DNA of 27,693 bases from an uncultured Flavobacterium sp. (GCF_946479975.1 NZ_CAMLIX010000035.1:1-27693), one strand, 5' to 3'. Numbered from the stretch's first letter, positions 8,424 through 15,209 are shown. A program made the numbers and translations. Notes: generated by a model not told the origin, from the letters alone.

Positions 8424-8524
8424 TTCTAAGCTTCTAAGTTTCTAAGATGCTGAGATACTAAGTTTTTAAAACTGTCCGGTTTGCTATAAAAGCTTAGAAA
8501 CTTAGAACCTTAGCATCTTAGCAT
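8424..8524. repeat. Inverted array of 8-bp-phased CTTAG repeats
   Basis: On the left, five units carry CTAAG or CTGAG at 8426, 8434, 8442, 8450 and 8458, an exact 8-bp period on the minus sense. On the right, four units in the opposite sense start at 8493, 8501, 8509 and 8517 (CTTAGAAA, CTTAGAAC, CTTAGCAT, CTTAGCAT). The arms can fold into a long imperfect hairpin around a 30-nt centre. It sits between two convergent genes. The same unit family recurs at 10819-10858. Confidence 0.85.
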
Positions 8525-8529
8525 CTCTA

Positions 8530-8970
8530 CTACAACACATCAATATCCTTAATAAACTCATCATATTCTAAATAAAACATTTCCAGAGCGTGCATGTTTT
8601 CATTGAAGAAATCAAAAATAGCATCCCAATTATTTTTATTGCTAAAACCAACTCCAAGTTTTTCAACCCAGATTCTGCTGATCGTTTTGCCACTTTCTAA
8701 AGTATGATTTTTTTCGAAAACCAAATCTTTTATAAATTCTTCCTCTAGAATATTTTTTAAAGCTTCTAATTTTTCAAAATAAGCAATACGTTTTTCGTCG
8801 CTTCTTTGTTCGATATCAATTAAAACCTGCGCTTTTTTATTATCCACAAAAAACTTAAAAGAAAAGTCTTTGATTTTAGTATCATAAAGAACCCATTTTC
8901 TTGGATATTTTTCGGCAAAAGCTACCCAAAATTCTCTTTTAATTCTTTGTGATTCTTCTCTGCTGTACAT
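8530..8970 (-). CDS. DUF4268-type protein
   Basis: A 146-residue cytoplasmic protein with no signal peptide or membrane segment. It begins MYSREESQRIKREFW and continues with aromatic and charged blocks (AEKYPRKWVLYDTKIKDFSFKFFVD; VLIDIEQRSDEKRIAYFEKLEAL). The order matches my memory of the DUF4268 family, seen as a stand-alone protein in Bacteroidota and as a domain near DNA-processing proteins elsewhere. No catalytic motif is evident. It is a single gene, convergent with the secreted-protein gene and divergent from the Nudix gene across a region with a perfect 10-bp inverted repeat. The function is unknown. Confidence 0.75.
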   Translation of the reverse strand: MYSREESQRIKREFWVAFAEKYPRKWVLYDTKIKDFSFKFFVDNKKAQVLIDIEQRSDEKRIAYFEKLEALKNILEEEFIKDLVFEKNHTLESGKTISRIWVEKLGVGFSNKNNWDAIFDFFNENMHALEMFYLEYDEFIKDIDVL

Positions 8971-8988
8971 TTTTTTTAAGGCTTTAAT

Positions 8989-9020
8989 TCTAGAAAACTT
9001 GTAGTACTGCGTTTTCTAGA
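8989..9020. promoter_or_regulatory. Perfect 10-bp inverted repeat between divergent genes
   Basis: TCTAGAAAAC (8989-8998) and GTTTTCTAGA (9011-9020) are exact inverted copies separated by 12 nt. They lie in the 94-bp gap between the divergent DUF4268 and Nudix starts. A near-consensus -7 box (TTTATTTG, 7 of 8) lies just downstream at 9033-9040 for the Nudix gene. The position suits an operator acting on one or both genes, but no regulator is known. Confidence 0.5.
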
Positions 9021-9064
9021 GTATATTTATGTTTTATTTGAAAGTACAAAAATAAGCTTTGATT

Positions 9065-9715
9065 ATGAATTTTCAAGATTTTTTGAAATATGTTCCCAAT
9101 ATAATTCCAATAAAACTGCCAGCGGTAGAAGCACATTTAAAAATGGCTCCAAAAGAACGTAGAGAGGGTTTGAAAAATCTTGATATTGATGCTTTAAATG
9201 CTAGAATGGCGGGAGTAATGATGTTGTTTTATCCTAAAGAAGAAAAAACACATTTGGTTTTAATAGTTCGAAATACGTATGATGGCGTTCATTCTGCTCA
9301 GATTGCATTTCCCGGAGGAAAATATGAGAAAACCGATTTAAATTTTGAAACTACAGCACTAAGAGAAACGCAGGAAGAGGTTGGAATAACAAGTGATAAA
9401 ATTGAAATTATAAAAAATTTTTCTCCAATGTATATTCCGCCGAGTAATTTTTTGGTGCATCCATTTTTAGGAATTGCAAAAGAAGAACTTTCGTTTTATC
9501 CTGACAGTAGAGAAGTTGCAGCAATTATAGAATTGCCATTGTCTGTTCTTTTAAATGATGAGATCATTGTCGAAGCCAAATTATCAACTTCTTATGGTGC
9601 CAATATTTTAGTTCCAGCTTTTACTATTCAAAATCATGTGGTTTGGGGAGCAACAGCAATGATTTTGAGTGAATTAAGAGAGGTGCTGAAAATAGCTTTC
9701 GAACAGAAAATTTAG
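9065..9715 (+). CDS. Nudix hydrolase, CoA-pyrophosphatase (NudL) type
   Basis: A 216-residue cytoplasmic enzyme. The region HSAQIAFPGGKYEKTD joined to TALRETQEEVGI is a Nudix box preceded by the HxxQxAFPGG element characteristic of coenzyme A pyrophosphatases. These cleave CoA or acyl-CoA into phosphopantetheine and 3',5'-ADP. The catalytic REXXEE core is intact. As in NudL-type boxes, Asp replaces the first Glu. I chose the ATG at 9065; an in-frame TTG at 9059 would add only two residues. The gene is divergent from the DUF4268 gene and 125 bp upstream of the acyltransferase. The substrate class is inferred from the motif. Confidence 0.88.
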   Translation: MNFQDFLKYVPNIIPIKLPAVEAHLKMAPKERREGLKNLDIDALNARMAGVMMLFYPKEEKTHLVLIVRNTYDGVHSAQIAFPGGKYEKTDLNFETTALRETQEEVGITSDKIEIIKNFSPMYIPPSNFLVHPFLGIAKEELSFYPDSREVAAIIELPLSVLLNDEIIVEAKLSTSYGANILVPAFTIQNHVVWGATAMILSELREVLKIAFEQKI

Positions 9716-9781
9716 AAATAATTATTTAACAATTTGATATTCATTTTAATAGCTTCAAATTCTAGAAATTGTTTTTGAGTG

Positions 9782-9810
9782 TTGCTAAAAGAATAATTTT
9801 TGTATGTTTG
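9782..9810 (+). promoter_or_regulatory. Promoter of the PlsC-like gene
   Basis: A perfect -7 box TATGTTTG lies at 9803-9810, with a TTG -33 element at 9782-9784 and an 18-bp spacer. The predicted start is about 23 bp before the ATG at 9841, so the acyltransferase gene is likely transcribed independently of the Nudix gene. Confidence 0.75.
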
Positions 9811-9840
9811 CGACCTAACAAAATATAAGATAAAATAGTT

Positions 9841-10650
9841 ATGGGATTGTTTAAACGAAATCCTTTTGGACATATATTATTTATCAAGAAATGGTTAATC
9901 CGCATCTTGGGCGCCATGACGCACAGAAGATATAGGGGGTTTAATGATTTGCAGATTGATGGATCTGAAATTATTAAGACACTCCCAGATTCTAATGTTT
10001 TATTTATATCCAATCACCAGACTTATTTTGCCGATGTTGTGGCGATGTTTCATGTATTTAACGCAAGTTTAAGCGGACGTGAAGACAATATTAAGAACAT
10101 CGGGTACTTGTGGCAGCCTAAAATGAATATCTATTATGTAGCGGCAAAAGAAACAATGCAGGCTGGATTATTACCAAGAATTTTAGCTTACGTTGGAGCA
10201 ATTACAGTTGAACGAACTTGGCGCGCAAAAGGCGTTGACGTTACCGAAAAACGCGAGGTGAACCCAAACGATACTGAAAATATTAAAATTGCTTTAGAAG
10301 ACGGCTGGGTAATTACCTTTCCGCAGGGAACTACAAAATCATTCAAACCCGTTCGAAAAGGAACTGCTCATATCATTAAACAACACAAACCAATTGTAAT
10401 TCCGATTGTAATTGATGGTTTCAGAAGATCATTCGATAAAAAAGGACTTCGAATGAAAAAGAAAGGAATTCTGCAATCTTTTATCATCAAAGAACCTCTC
10501 GATATTGATTATGAAAACGATACAATCGACGAAATTGTAGAAAAAGTGGAATACGCAATCGAACAACATCCATCTTTCTTAAAAGTAATTCCTGCTGAAG
10601 AAATCAAAGCTCAAGAAGAATTGAATCAACTACGACGTTGGGATTATTAA
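9841..10650 (+). CDS. 1-acyl-glycerol-3-phosphate acyltransferase-like protein (PlsC family)
   Basis: A 269-residue protein of the lysophospholipid acyltransferase superfamily, which transfers acyl chains to lysophospholipids or similar acceptors at the inner membrane. Block I is FISNHQTYFADVV (55-67), with His59 and Asp65. There are five residues between them; the usual HX4D has four. Block III is FPQGTTKSFKPVRKGT, where classical members have FPEGTRS. Block IV is PIVIPIVIDGF. No strong N-terminal membrane helix is present, only a moderately hydrophobic stretch near residues 10-25. The family is clear, but both catalytic blocks are variant, so the acceptor may not be lysophosphatidate. It may act in lipid or lipid A-like modification. 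It is a single gene with its own promoter. Confidence 0.85.
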   Translation: MGLFKRNPFGHILFIKKWLIRILGAMTHRRYRGFNDLQIDGSEIIKTLPDSNVLFISNHQTYFADVVAMFHVFNASLSGREDNIKNIGYLWQPKMNIYYVAAKETMQAGLLPRILAYVGAITVERTWRAKGVDVTEKREVNPNDTENIKIALEDGWVITFPQGTTKSFKPVRKGTAHIIKQHKPIVIPIVIDGFRRSFDKKGLRMKKKGILQSFIIKEPLDIDYENDTIDEIVEKVEYAIEQHPSFLKVIPAEEIKAQEELNQLRRWDY

Positions 10651-10654
10651 AATT

Positions 10655-10686
10655 GTAGATTTTAGATTTCTGATTTTAGATTTTTA
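10655..10686. repeat. Short degenerate GATTTTAGATTT repeat
   Basis: Three overlapping copies of a TAGATTT-type unit, separated by C or CTG, lie just after the acyltransferase stop. This is a different short repeat from the CTTAG family nearby. It has no hairpin and no coding potential. Confidence 0.5.
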
Positions 10687-10710
10687 TTCAGATAGTCATA
10701 CTTTAAACTT

Positions 10711-10748
10711 TATGCCCTTCTCCGAAGTCTCGGGACGCTCAGGGTATA
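10711..10748. repeat. REP-like palindrome
   Basis: TATGCCCT (10711-10718) pairs with AGGGTATA (10741-10748), with one G-U wobble. The interior is unusually GC-rich for this genome and contains TCCGA/TCGGGA, which can form a second short stem. It resembles dispersed CCCTT...GCTCAGGG palindromes I recall from bacterial intergenic regions; copy number in this genome is unknown. The surrounding 10651-10851 gap holds no gene. Confidence 0.55.
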
Positions 10749-10818
10749 GAGTCGTTATTTCTTTAAAAATTAAGTTGACAACTTTGAACCTTTTACAACT
10801 TTATCCCTTCAAAAAAAA

Positions 10819-10858
10819 CTTAGCACCTTAGTATCTCAGAACCTTAGCACCTTAGAAA
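10819..10858 (+). repeat. Five-unit 8-bp CTTAG repeat array
   Basis: Five contiguous octamers: CTTAGCAC, CTTAGTAT, CTCAGAAC, CTTAGCAC and CTTAGAAA. Units 2-3 match, at 13 of 16 positions, the reverse complement of the left arm of the 8424-8524 array, including the CTCAG variant. The last unit contains the stop codon of the neighbouring membrane-protein gene. Confidence 0.85.
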
Positions 10859-11484
10859 TCTATCTTCTTCAACTCTTTGTAATTCGCATATAATCTTCGT
10901 AAAAGTGTTCCGTAGATGACTCTGTAAAAGCACCAGAATAAACCGAAGAAACCTAAAATCACTAAGAATAAGATTCCTATTGTAACAAACATAGCTTTTC
11001 CGTTAAGCGCCAATTTATCTCGTAGAAATTCCATATCTGGATTGTAAACAAAAGCGATAAAGAAACTTAGAATGGCCGTTATAACAATCATTCCTAAATT
11101 ATACCAAACATAATACTGTACCGTTTTTCTAGTCTTTAAAATAGAACTCATTAACGATTTGGTGGCTATTGTAGTTGAAATTGTTTTGTAATTTTTATAG
11201 AAAATAAAAACAAATATTAAAACAACAATATAATTGAAATAGGTTAAAAACTCTAAAGCCATAACAATTTCAGGATGATTGATTTTTTTTAAAACATCAT
11301 CGGTATTAATAAATAAATTTGAAAAAGTCCAAAACGAAATTTCCAAAATACTGATGATCAAAATCCATTTTACGATGGAAGATGATTTTCTGTGAATCAT
11401 CTTATAGATTTCAGTTTCAGAAATTTGTTGAAAAGAACCTGAGTTCTTCTGCCAGTCTTTTTTTAATAAATCCAGTTCTTTCAT
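10852..11484 (-). CDS. Four-helix membrane protein downstream of an ECF sigma factor
   Basis: A 210-residue protein with a cytoplasm-like N-terminus of about 35 residues (MKELDLLKKDWQKNSGSFQQIS). It has four predicted membrane helices, at about 36-59, 75-99, 121-146 and 165-193, and ends in a basic tail (RRLYANYKELKKIDF). It starts 8 bp after the sigma factor stop, so the two are almost certainly co-transcribed. Position and topology suggest a membrane-bound anti-sigma or sensor. It lacks the zinc-binding HxxxCxxC anti-sigma motif and has no FecR-type domain. Homologues may be misnamed as carotene oxygenases. The function is inferred from context only. Its stop codon overlaps the last unit of the octamer repeat. 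Confidence 0.8.
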   Translation of the reverse strand: MKELDLLKKDWQKNSGSFQQISETEIYKMIHRKSSSIVKWILIISILEISFWTFSNLFINTDDVLKKINHPEIVMALEFLTYFNYIVVLIFVFIFYKNYKTISTTIATKSLMSSILKTRKTVQYYVWYNLGMIVITAILSFFIAFVYNPDMEFLRDKLALNGKAMFVTIGILFLVILGFFGLFWCFYRVIYGTLLRRLYANYKELKKIDF

Positions 11485-11492
11485 AATAATTT

Positions 11493-11987
11493 TTAAGGAT
11501 TTAGTATTTTTTTAAGTTTCCCCTTAATTCTGTTCATTTTCACGCGCGCATTCACTTCGCTGATTCCTAAAGTCTCAGCTATTTCTTGATAATCTTTGTC
11601 TTCTAAATACATAAAAACTAATGCTTTTTCGATGTCATTGAGCTGATAAACTGCTTTATACATCAATTTTATCTGTTCCTCTTCTTCGTAGTTGTAATCT
11701 ACATCTTTTACAAAATGCTGATGGTTTTCATAATCTACGGTAGAAATAGTCCTTTTGGTTTTACGATATAAGGTAATTGCCGTGTTTAAGGCCACACGAT
11801 ACGTCCAGGTAGAAAATTTACTGTCGCCTCTAAATTTTGGATAAGCTTTCCAAAGCTGAATGGTGATTTCCTGAAACAAGTCTTTATGAGCATCCTCGCC
11901 AGCAGTATATAATCTACAAATCTTGTGGATTATATTCTGATTTGACTGCAACTGCGCAACAAATGACTGTTCTAGATTTTCACTCAT
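11493..11987 (-). CDS. ECF-type RNA polymerase sigma factor
   Basis: A 164-residue sigma-70 family protein of the extracytoplasmic-function class, containing only regions 2 and 4. Region 2 spans about residues 17-82 and includes HKDLFQEITIQLWKAYPKF, then DSKFSTWTYRVALNTAI for promoter melting and -10 recognition. Region 4 spans about residues 112-163: LNDIEKALVFMYLEDKDYQEIAETL followed by GISEVNARVKMNRIKGKL, a helix-turn-helix for -35 recognition. It is followed 8 bp later by a four-helix membrane protein that is its likely partner. The signal and targets are unknown. A non-standard promoter upstream suggests autoregulation. Confidence 0.95.
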   Translation of the reverse strand: MSENLEQSFVAQLQSNQNIIHKICRLYTAGEDAHKDLFQEITIQLWKAYPKFRGDSKFSTWTYRVALNTAITLYRKTKRTISTVDYENHQHFVKDVDYNYEEEEQIKLMYKAVYQLNDIEKALVFMYLEDKDYQEIAETLGISEVNARVKMNRIKGKLKKILNP

Positions 11988-11991
11988 ATGG

Positions 11992-12021
11992 TATTAGTAG
12001 GTGTGAAATGATTTTTGTTAC
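11992..12021 (-). promoter_or_regulatory. Candidate autoregulated ECF promoter
   Basis: On the minus strand, GTAACA (complement of 12016-12021) is followed after 15 bp by CTACTAATA (complement of 11992-12000), just before the sigma factor ATG. No TAnnTTTG box is seen here. An AAC-containing -35 element is typical of ECF promoters, so the sigma factor may transcribe its own gene. This is inferred from one copy. Confidence 0.35.
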
Positions 12022-12065
12022 AGTTAGTTTGATTTTTTTTACCTCAGATTAAAAATATTACAAAC

Positions 12066-13127
12066 TTATAGTTTTCTAGTTTTATAATAATTGATAGTCA
12101 AATCGATAAACTTACTATAACTTTCCATTCCATCTTTTTGGTTATTTGTTTTTAAAAAATTATCCCACAGAAAATGAAAACCTTCATCTATAAAAGTGTC
12201 ATATTTTTTCCAGAAATCTTGATTTTCTTGATAGTTTTTTAAAATTCCTTTATGGACAGTTTTCTTTAATTCATTAAAAATCTTTTCATTTTTGTACCTC
12301 CAGATTCCTAGGCAATAACTTAAAGTAAAACTGTATCCGGAATACTGGTAATAAAGATTATCATTTTTTACCGAAGCCAAAACTCCGATAAAATTACATT
12401 CGCTTTCGCTGGCAAAACCAATTTGATGCGCCATTTCATGCGAAGTTGTCAATGGAAAAATATACATTGGCAATAAATCGTTAACCTGAGCCTCATTAGT
12501 AAACGGATTCAAATAACCGCTAAATCCCATATAAGTCAATGGAACGCTGAATAAAGACTTCTTAACGCTTAACGTTTTGTATTTAAAATAAGGATGTTCT
12601 TTGGCTAAATTATCGTAACCGTTTAAAATCATTTTAAATGACTCTTCCTGCGGATAAGGAAAAATAACTTTTGAACTATCATTTTTTGTGATTTGAAATT
12701 GTATTTCATTCGTTTTTAAAATCAACTTTTTTGTGAAAGCCAAAAGATCAGCATCTGTATATTCTTTTTTGATTTCCATTTTTTCAAAAAGAGGTTCGCG
12801 ATAATAATTGAACGCCCAAAGCACATGAAAGAAAAAGTAAAAAACAGAGATTTTGCCTAAGATTGTTAATAGATGATCTTTCCATTCTGTTTTCCATGTT
12901 TTTCTAATTTTCCAAAACCAGATGATGATGGAGATAATTAAAATGGCGTAGATACAATCGCCAACTGAAAACGGAATTTTACCCAAAACACTTCTGGAAA
13001 AATGTGAAATTCGAACAAATAAATTATTGCTGTAAAAGCCTTCAACGAAATCGGGAAAGAATGGCAAAATTCTTAAAAAGATAATCTGAACAAGAAGAAA
13101 TAAAGGTAGTAGATATTTTTGTTTCAC
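12066..13127 (-). CDS. DUF3810 membrane protein with HExxH metallopeptidase motif
   Basis: A 353-residue protein. The N-terminal part is membrane-embedded, with hydrophobic helices near residues 5-23, 53-72 and 88-107. A soluble domain of about 240 residues follows. It contains TSHEMAHQIGF (H230, E231, H234) and then ASESECN, with Glu241 or Glu243 as a possible third zinc ligand, so it has the layout of a zinc metallopeptidase facing the periplasm. This matches DUF3810, a Bacteroidota family whose substrate I do not know. It lies 78 bp upstream of the sigma factor on the same strand and is probably a separate transcript, since that gap contains the candidate ECF promoter. Confidence 0.85.
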   Translation of the reverse strand: MKQKYLLPLFLLVQIIFLRILPFFPDFVEGFYSNNLFVRISHFSRSVLGKIPFSVGDCIYAILIISIIIWFWKIRKTWKTEWKDHLLTILGKISVFYFFFHVLWAFNYYREPLFEKMEIKKEYTDADLLAFTKKLILKTNEIQFQITKNDSSKVIFPYPQEESFKMILNGYDNLAKEHPYFKYKTLSVKKSLFSVPLTYMGFSGYLNPFTNEAQVNDLLPMYIFPLTTSHEMAHQIGFASESECNFIGVLASVKNDNLYYQYSGYSFTLSYCLGIWRYKNEKIFNELKKTVHKGILKNYQENQDFWKKYDTFIDEGFHFLWDNFLKTNNQKDGMESYSKFIDLTINYYKTRKL

Positions 13128-13181
13128 AATTTTGCTTTTTTATAAAAATAATAATTAAATACTATTTTGTGTTATTTTTTG

Positions 13182-13189
13182 TAAATTTG
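13182..13189 (+). promoter_or_regulatory. -7 box of the toxin-antitoxin operon
   Basis: TAAATTTG is a perfect TAnnTTTG match 22 bp before the ATG at 13211. It lies downstream of an alternative in-frame TTG at 13169, which therefore would not be on the transcript. No well-spaced TTG -33 element was found. Confidence 0.6.
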
Positions 13190-13210
13190 TTGTTCAAAAA
13201 TAAGGGAAAA

Positions 13211-13423
13211 ATGACGCAAATCACTTTAAATATTCCAGATGAAGAATTAGCATTCTTTATGAAGTTGATTGAAAAATTTAATTATGAAACTGTAATTGAT
13301 GATTTTTCTGTGTCTGAAGAAATGAAGAATTTGTTAGACCAAAGAAGATCTACTTCAAAACTAGAAAATTTTGTTCCTTGGAATGAAGCTAAGAAACAAT
13401 TTATTTTTAAGTCTGATAAATGA
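13211..13423 (+). CDS. Antitoxin of a RelE/ParE type II module
   Basis: A 70-residue acidic protein (MTQITLNIPDEELAFFMKLIEKF...). The N-terminal beta strand followed by helices is typical of antitoxin DNA-binding or dimerisation segments. The C-terminal part (LLDQRRSTSKLENFVPWNEAKKQF) looks like the flexible toxin-wrapping tail. The reading frame extends back to a TTG at 13169, but the promoter box and a purine-rich stretch (AAGGGAAAA) just before the ATG favour 13211. The stop overlaps the toxin start by ATGA, implying translational coupling. It should neutralise the toxin and repress the operon. Recognition rests on gene arrangement as much as on sequence. Confidence 0.8.
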   Translation: MTQITLNIPDEELAFFMKLIEKFNYETVIDDFSVSEEMKNLLDQRRSTSKLENFVPWNEAKKQFIFKSDK

Positions 13424-13713
13424 TTTTTGAAGTTGTAATTGAGCCAAGAGCTATTCTTGATATTCAAGACGCGATTGATTATTATGAGTCTAAACAAATT
13501 GGATTAGGTGATTATTTTTATCAGACGATTGATGAAAATATAGAAAGATTGACTAGAAATCCCTTTTTTCAAATCAGATATAAAGATTATCATGGTTTGC
13601 CACTTAATAAATTTCCTTTTATAATTTTTTATTTTATTGATGAAAAGTCGAAAACTATTTATGTTTTATCTGTTTTCAACACATCTTTAAATCCTTCAAA
13701 ATATCCGAAATAA
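13420..13713 (+). CDS. RelE/ParE-family toxin
   Basis: A 97-residue protein with the RelE/ParE plasmid-stabilisation fold: VVIEPRAILDIQDAIDYYES near the start, GLGDYFYQTIDENIERLTRNP in the helical hairpin, then RYKDYHGLPLNKFPFIIFYFI and IYVLSVFNTSLNPSKYP. Members either cleave mRNA on the ribosome (RelE) or poison gyrase (ParE). The long helical hairpin and missing obvious RelE catalytic set make ParE-like more likely, but this is uncertain. It overlaps its antitoxin by 4 bp. pepD starts 15 bp after its stop and may be read from the same promoter. Confidence 0.88.
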   Translation: MIFEVVIEPRAILDIQDAIDYYESKQIGLGDYFYQTIDENIERLTRNPFFQIRYKDYHGLPLNKFPFIIFYFIDEKSKTIYVLSVFNTSLNPSKYPK

Positions 13714-13728
13714 TTCAAACAAAATATA

Positions 13729-15189
13729 ATGAGTCAAGAAATAAGAAATCTGGAGCCAAAAGCACTTTGGAATAAATTCGCAGATTTAAATGAAGTACCC
13801 CGTCCTTCTAAAAAAGAAGAACGTGTAATTGAGTTTATGAAAAACTTTGGAAACAGCTTAGGCTTAGAAACTTTTGAAGACGAAATCAGAAACGTAATCA
13901 TTAGAAAACCGGCAACTTCGGGAATGGAAAATCGTAAGCCAATCGTAATGCAAGGGCATTTAGATATGGTGCACCAAAAAAATGCTGACACCGTTTTTGA
14001 TTTCGACACACAGGGAATCGATATGTATGTTGATGGTGACTGGGTTCGCGCACGCGGGACAACTCTTGGAGCAGACAACGGACTTGGTGTTGCTACAATT
14101 ATGGCTATTTTAGAAAGTAAAGATATTCCGCATCCAGCAATCGAAGCTTTGTTTACAATTGACGAAGAAACTGGAATGACAGGTGCTTTAAACCTAAAAG
14201 GAGGTATTTTACAAGGTCAGATTTTATTGAATTTAGATACCGAAGAAGACGATGAAATTGATATAGGATGTGCTGGTGGAATTGATGTAACGGCTACAAG
14301 AACGTATCATGAAGAAGAAGTTCCAGAAGGTTCTGTTGGTTATACTATTACGGTAAAAGGCTTAAACGGCGGACATTCAGGAATGGATATTCATAAAGGT
14401 TTAGGAAATGCCAATAAAATCATGAACCGTTTGTTGTTTGATGCATTTGAAAACTTTGGTTTACAGATCGTTGAAGTAAACGGAGGAAGTTTGAGAAATG
14501 CAATTCCGAGAGAAAGTGTTGCAAAAGTAATTATTTCTGAAATGTTTGACGAAGCGTATGTATTCGACATGCAGGAAATTATTGCTGATATCAAAGCAGA
14601 ATACAAAACAACTGAACCAAACTTATCAATTGAAATCGTAAAAGGTGATCTGCCTGAGAAAATAATGGATCTTGGTGTTCAAGAAGGAATTATCAGAGCG
14701 ATTTACGCTGCACAAAATGGAGTTTACAGAATGAGTCCTGATATGGCTGATTTAGTTGAAACTTCAAATAATATTGCTCGTGTAATTATCAAAGATGGTG
14801 AGATTTTAGTTGGATGTTTAACGCGTTCTTCTGTTGAATCTTCAAAATATGATTTAGCTAATTCATTACGTTCAACGTTTGAATTGGTTGGATGCGAAGT
14901 AGAGATTTCTGGTTCTTACCCAGGATGGACTCCAAACGTAAATTCTGAAATATTAGAAGTTTTAAAAGAGATATACGAAAAACAAAATGGTGAACAGCCA
15001 AAAGTTGTAGCATGTCACGCTGGTTTAGAATGCGGAATTTTAGGAACTAACTATCCAGAGATGGATATGATTTCTTTCGGACCAACAATTCACGGAGCGC
15101 ATTCTCCAGACGAAAGAGCAAGCATTTCATCTGCTCAAAAATATTGGAAATTTGTATTAGAAATTCTTTCGAATATTCCAGTTAAATAA
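13729..15189 (+). CDS. pepD: Aminoacyl-histidine dipeptidase (M20C)
   Basis: A 486-residue cytoplasmic zinc dipeptidase that cleaves Xaa-His and related dipeptides. The two-metal site is complete: His77 and Asp79 in MQGHLDMVHQ, Asp116 in LGADNGLG, Glu146 and Glu147 in TIDEETGMTGA, Asp170 in LLNLDTEED, and His458 in IHGAHSPDER. These match H80, D119, E149/E150, D173 and H461 of E. coli PepD. The length equals the family norm. The dimerisation lid domain lies between (about 185-390, including NGGHSGMDIHKGLGNAN). It follows the toxin gene by 15 bp, with no clear promoter in the gap. An unrelated housekeeping gene next to a toxin-antitoxin pair is unremarkable. Confidence 0.96.
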   Translation: MSQEIRNLEPKALWNKFADLNEVPRPSKKEERVIEFMKNFGNSLGLETFEDEIRNVIIRKPATSGMENRKPIVMQGHLDMVHQKNADTVFDFDTQGIDMYVDGDWVRARGTTLGADNGLGVATIMAILESKDIPHPAIEALFTIDEETGMTGALNLKGGILQGQILLNLDTEEDDEIDIGCAGGIDVTATRTYHEEEVPEGSVGYTITVKGLNGGHSGMDIHKGLGNANKIMNRLLFDAFENFGLQIVEVNGGSLRNAIPRESVAKVIISEMFDEAYVFDMQEIIADIKAEYKTTEPNLSIEIVKGDLPEKIMDLGVQEGIIRAIYAAQNGVYRMSPDMADLVETSNNIARVIIKDGEILVGCLTRSSVESSKYDLANSLRSTFELVGCEVEISGSYPGWTPNVNSEILEVLKEIYEKQNGEQPKVVACHAGLECGILGTNYPEMDMISFGPTIHGAHSPDERASISSAQKYWKFVLEILSNIPVK

Positions 15190-15209
15190 GTTTACAGTCT
15201 CAGTACTCA

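Noticed and set aside
8424..8524. CTTAG array as a CRISPR
   Set aside because: Units are 8 bp with no spacers of normal length and no cas genes nearby.
13169..13210. Longer antitoxin start at a TTG
   Set aside because: The perfect TAAATTTG box at 13182-13189 lies downstream of it, so the codon would not be transcribed.
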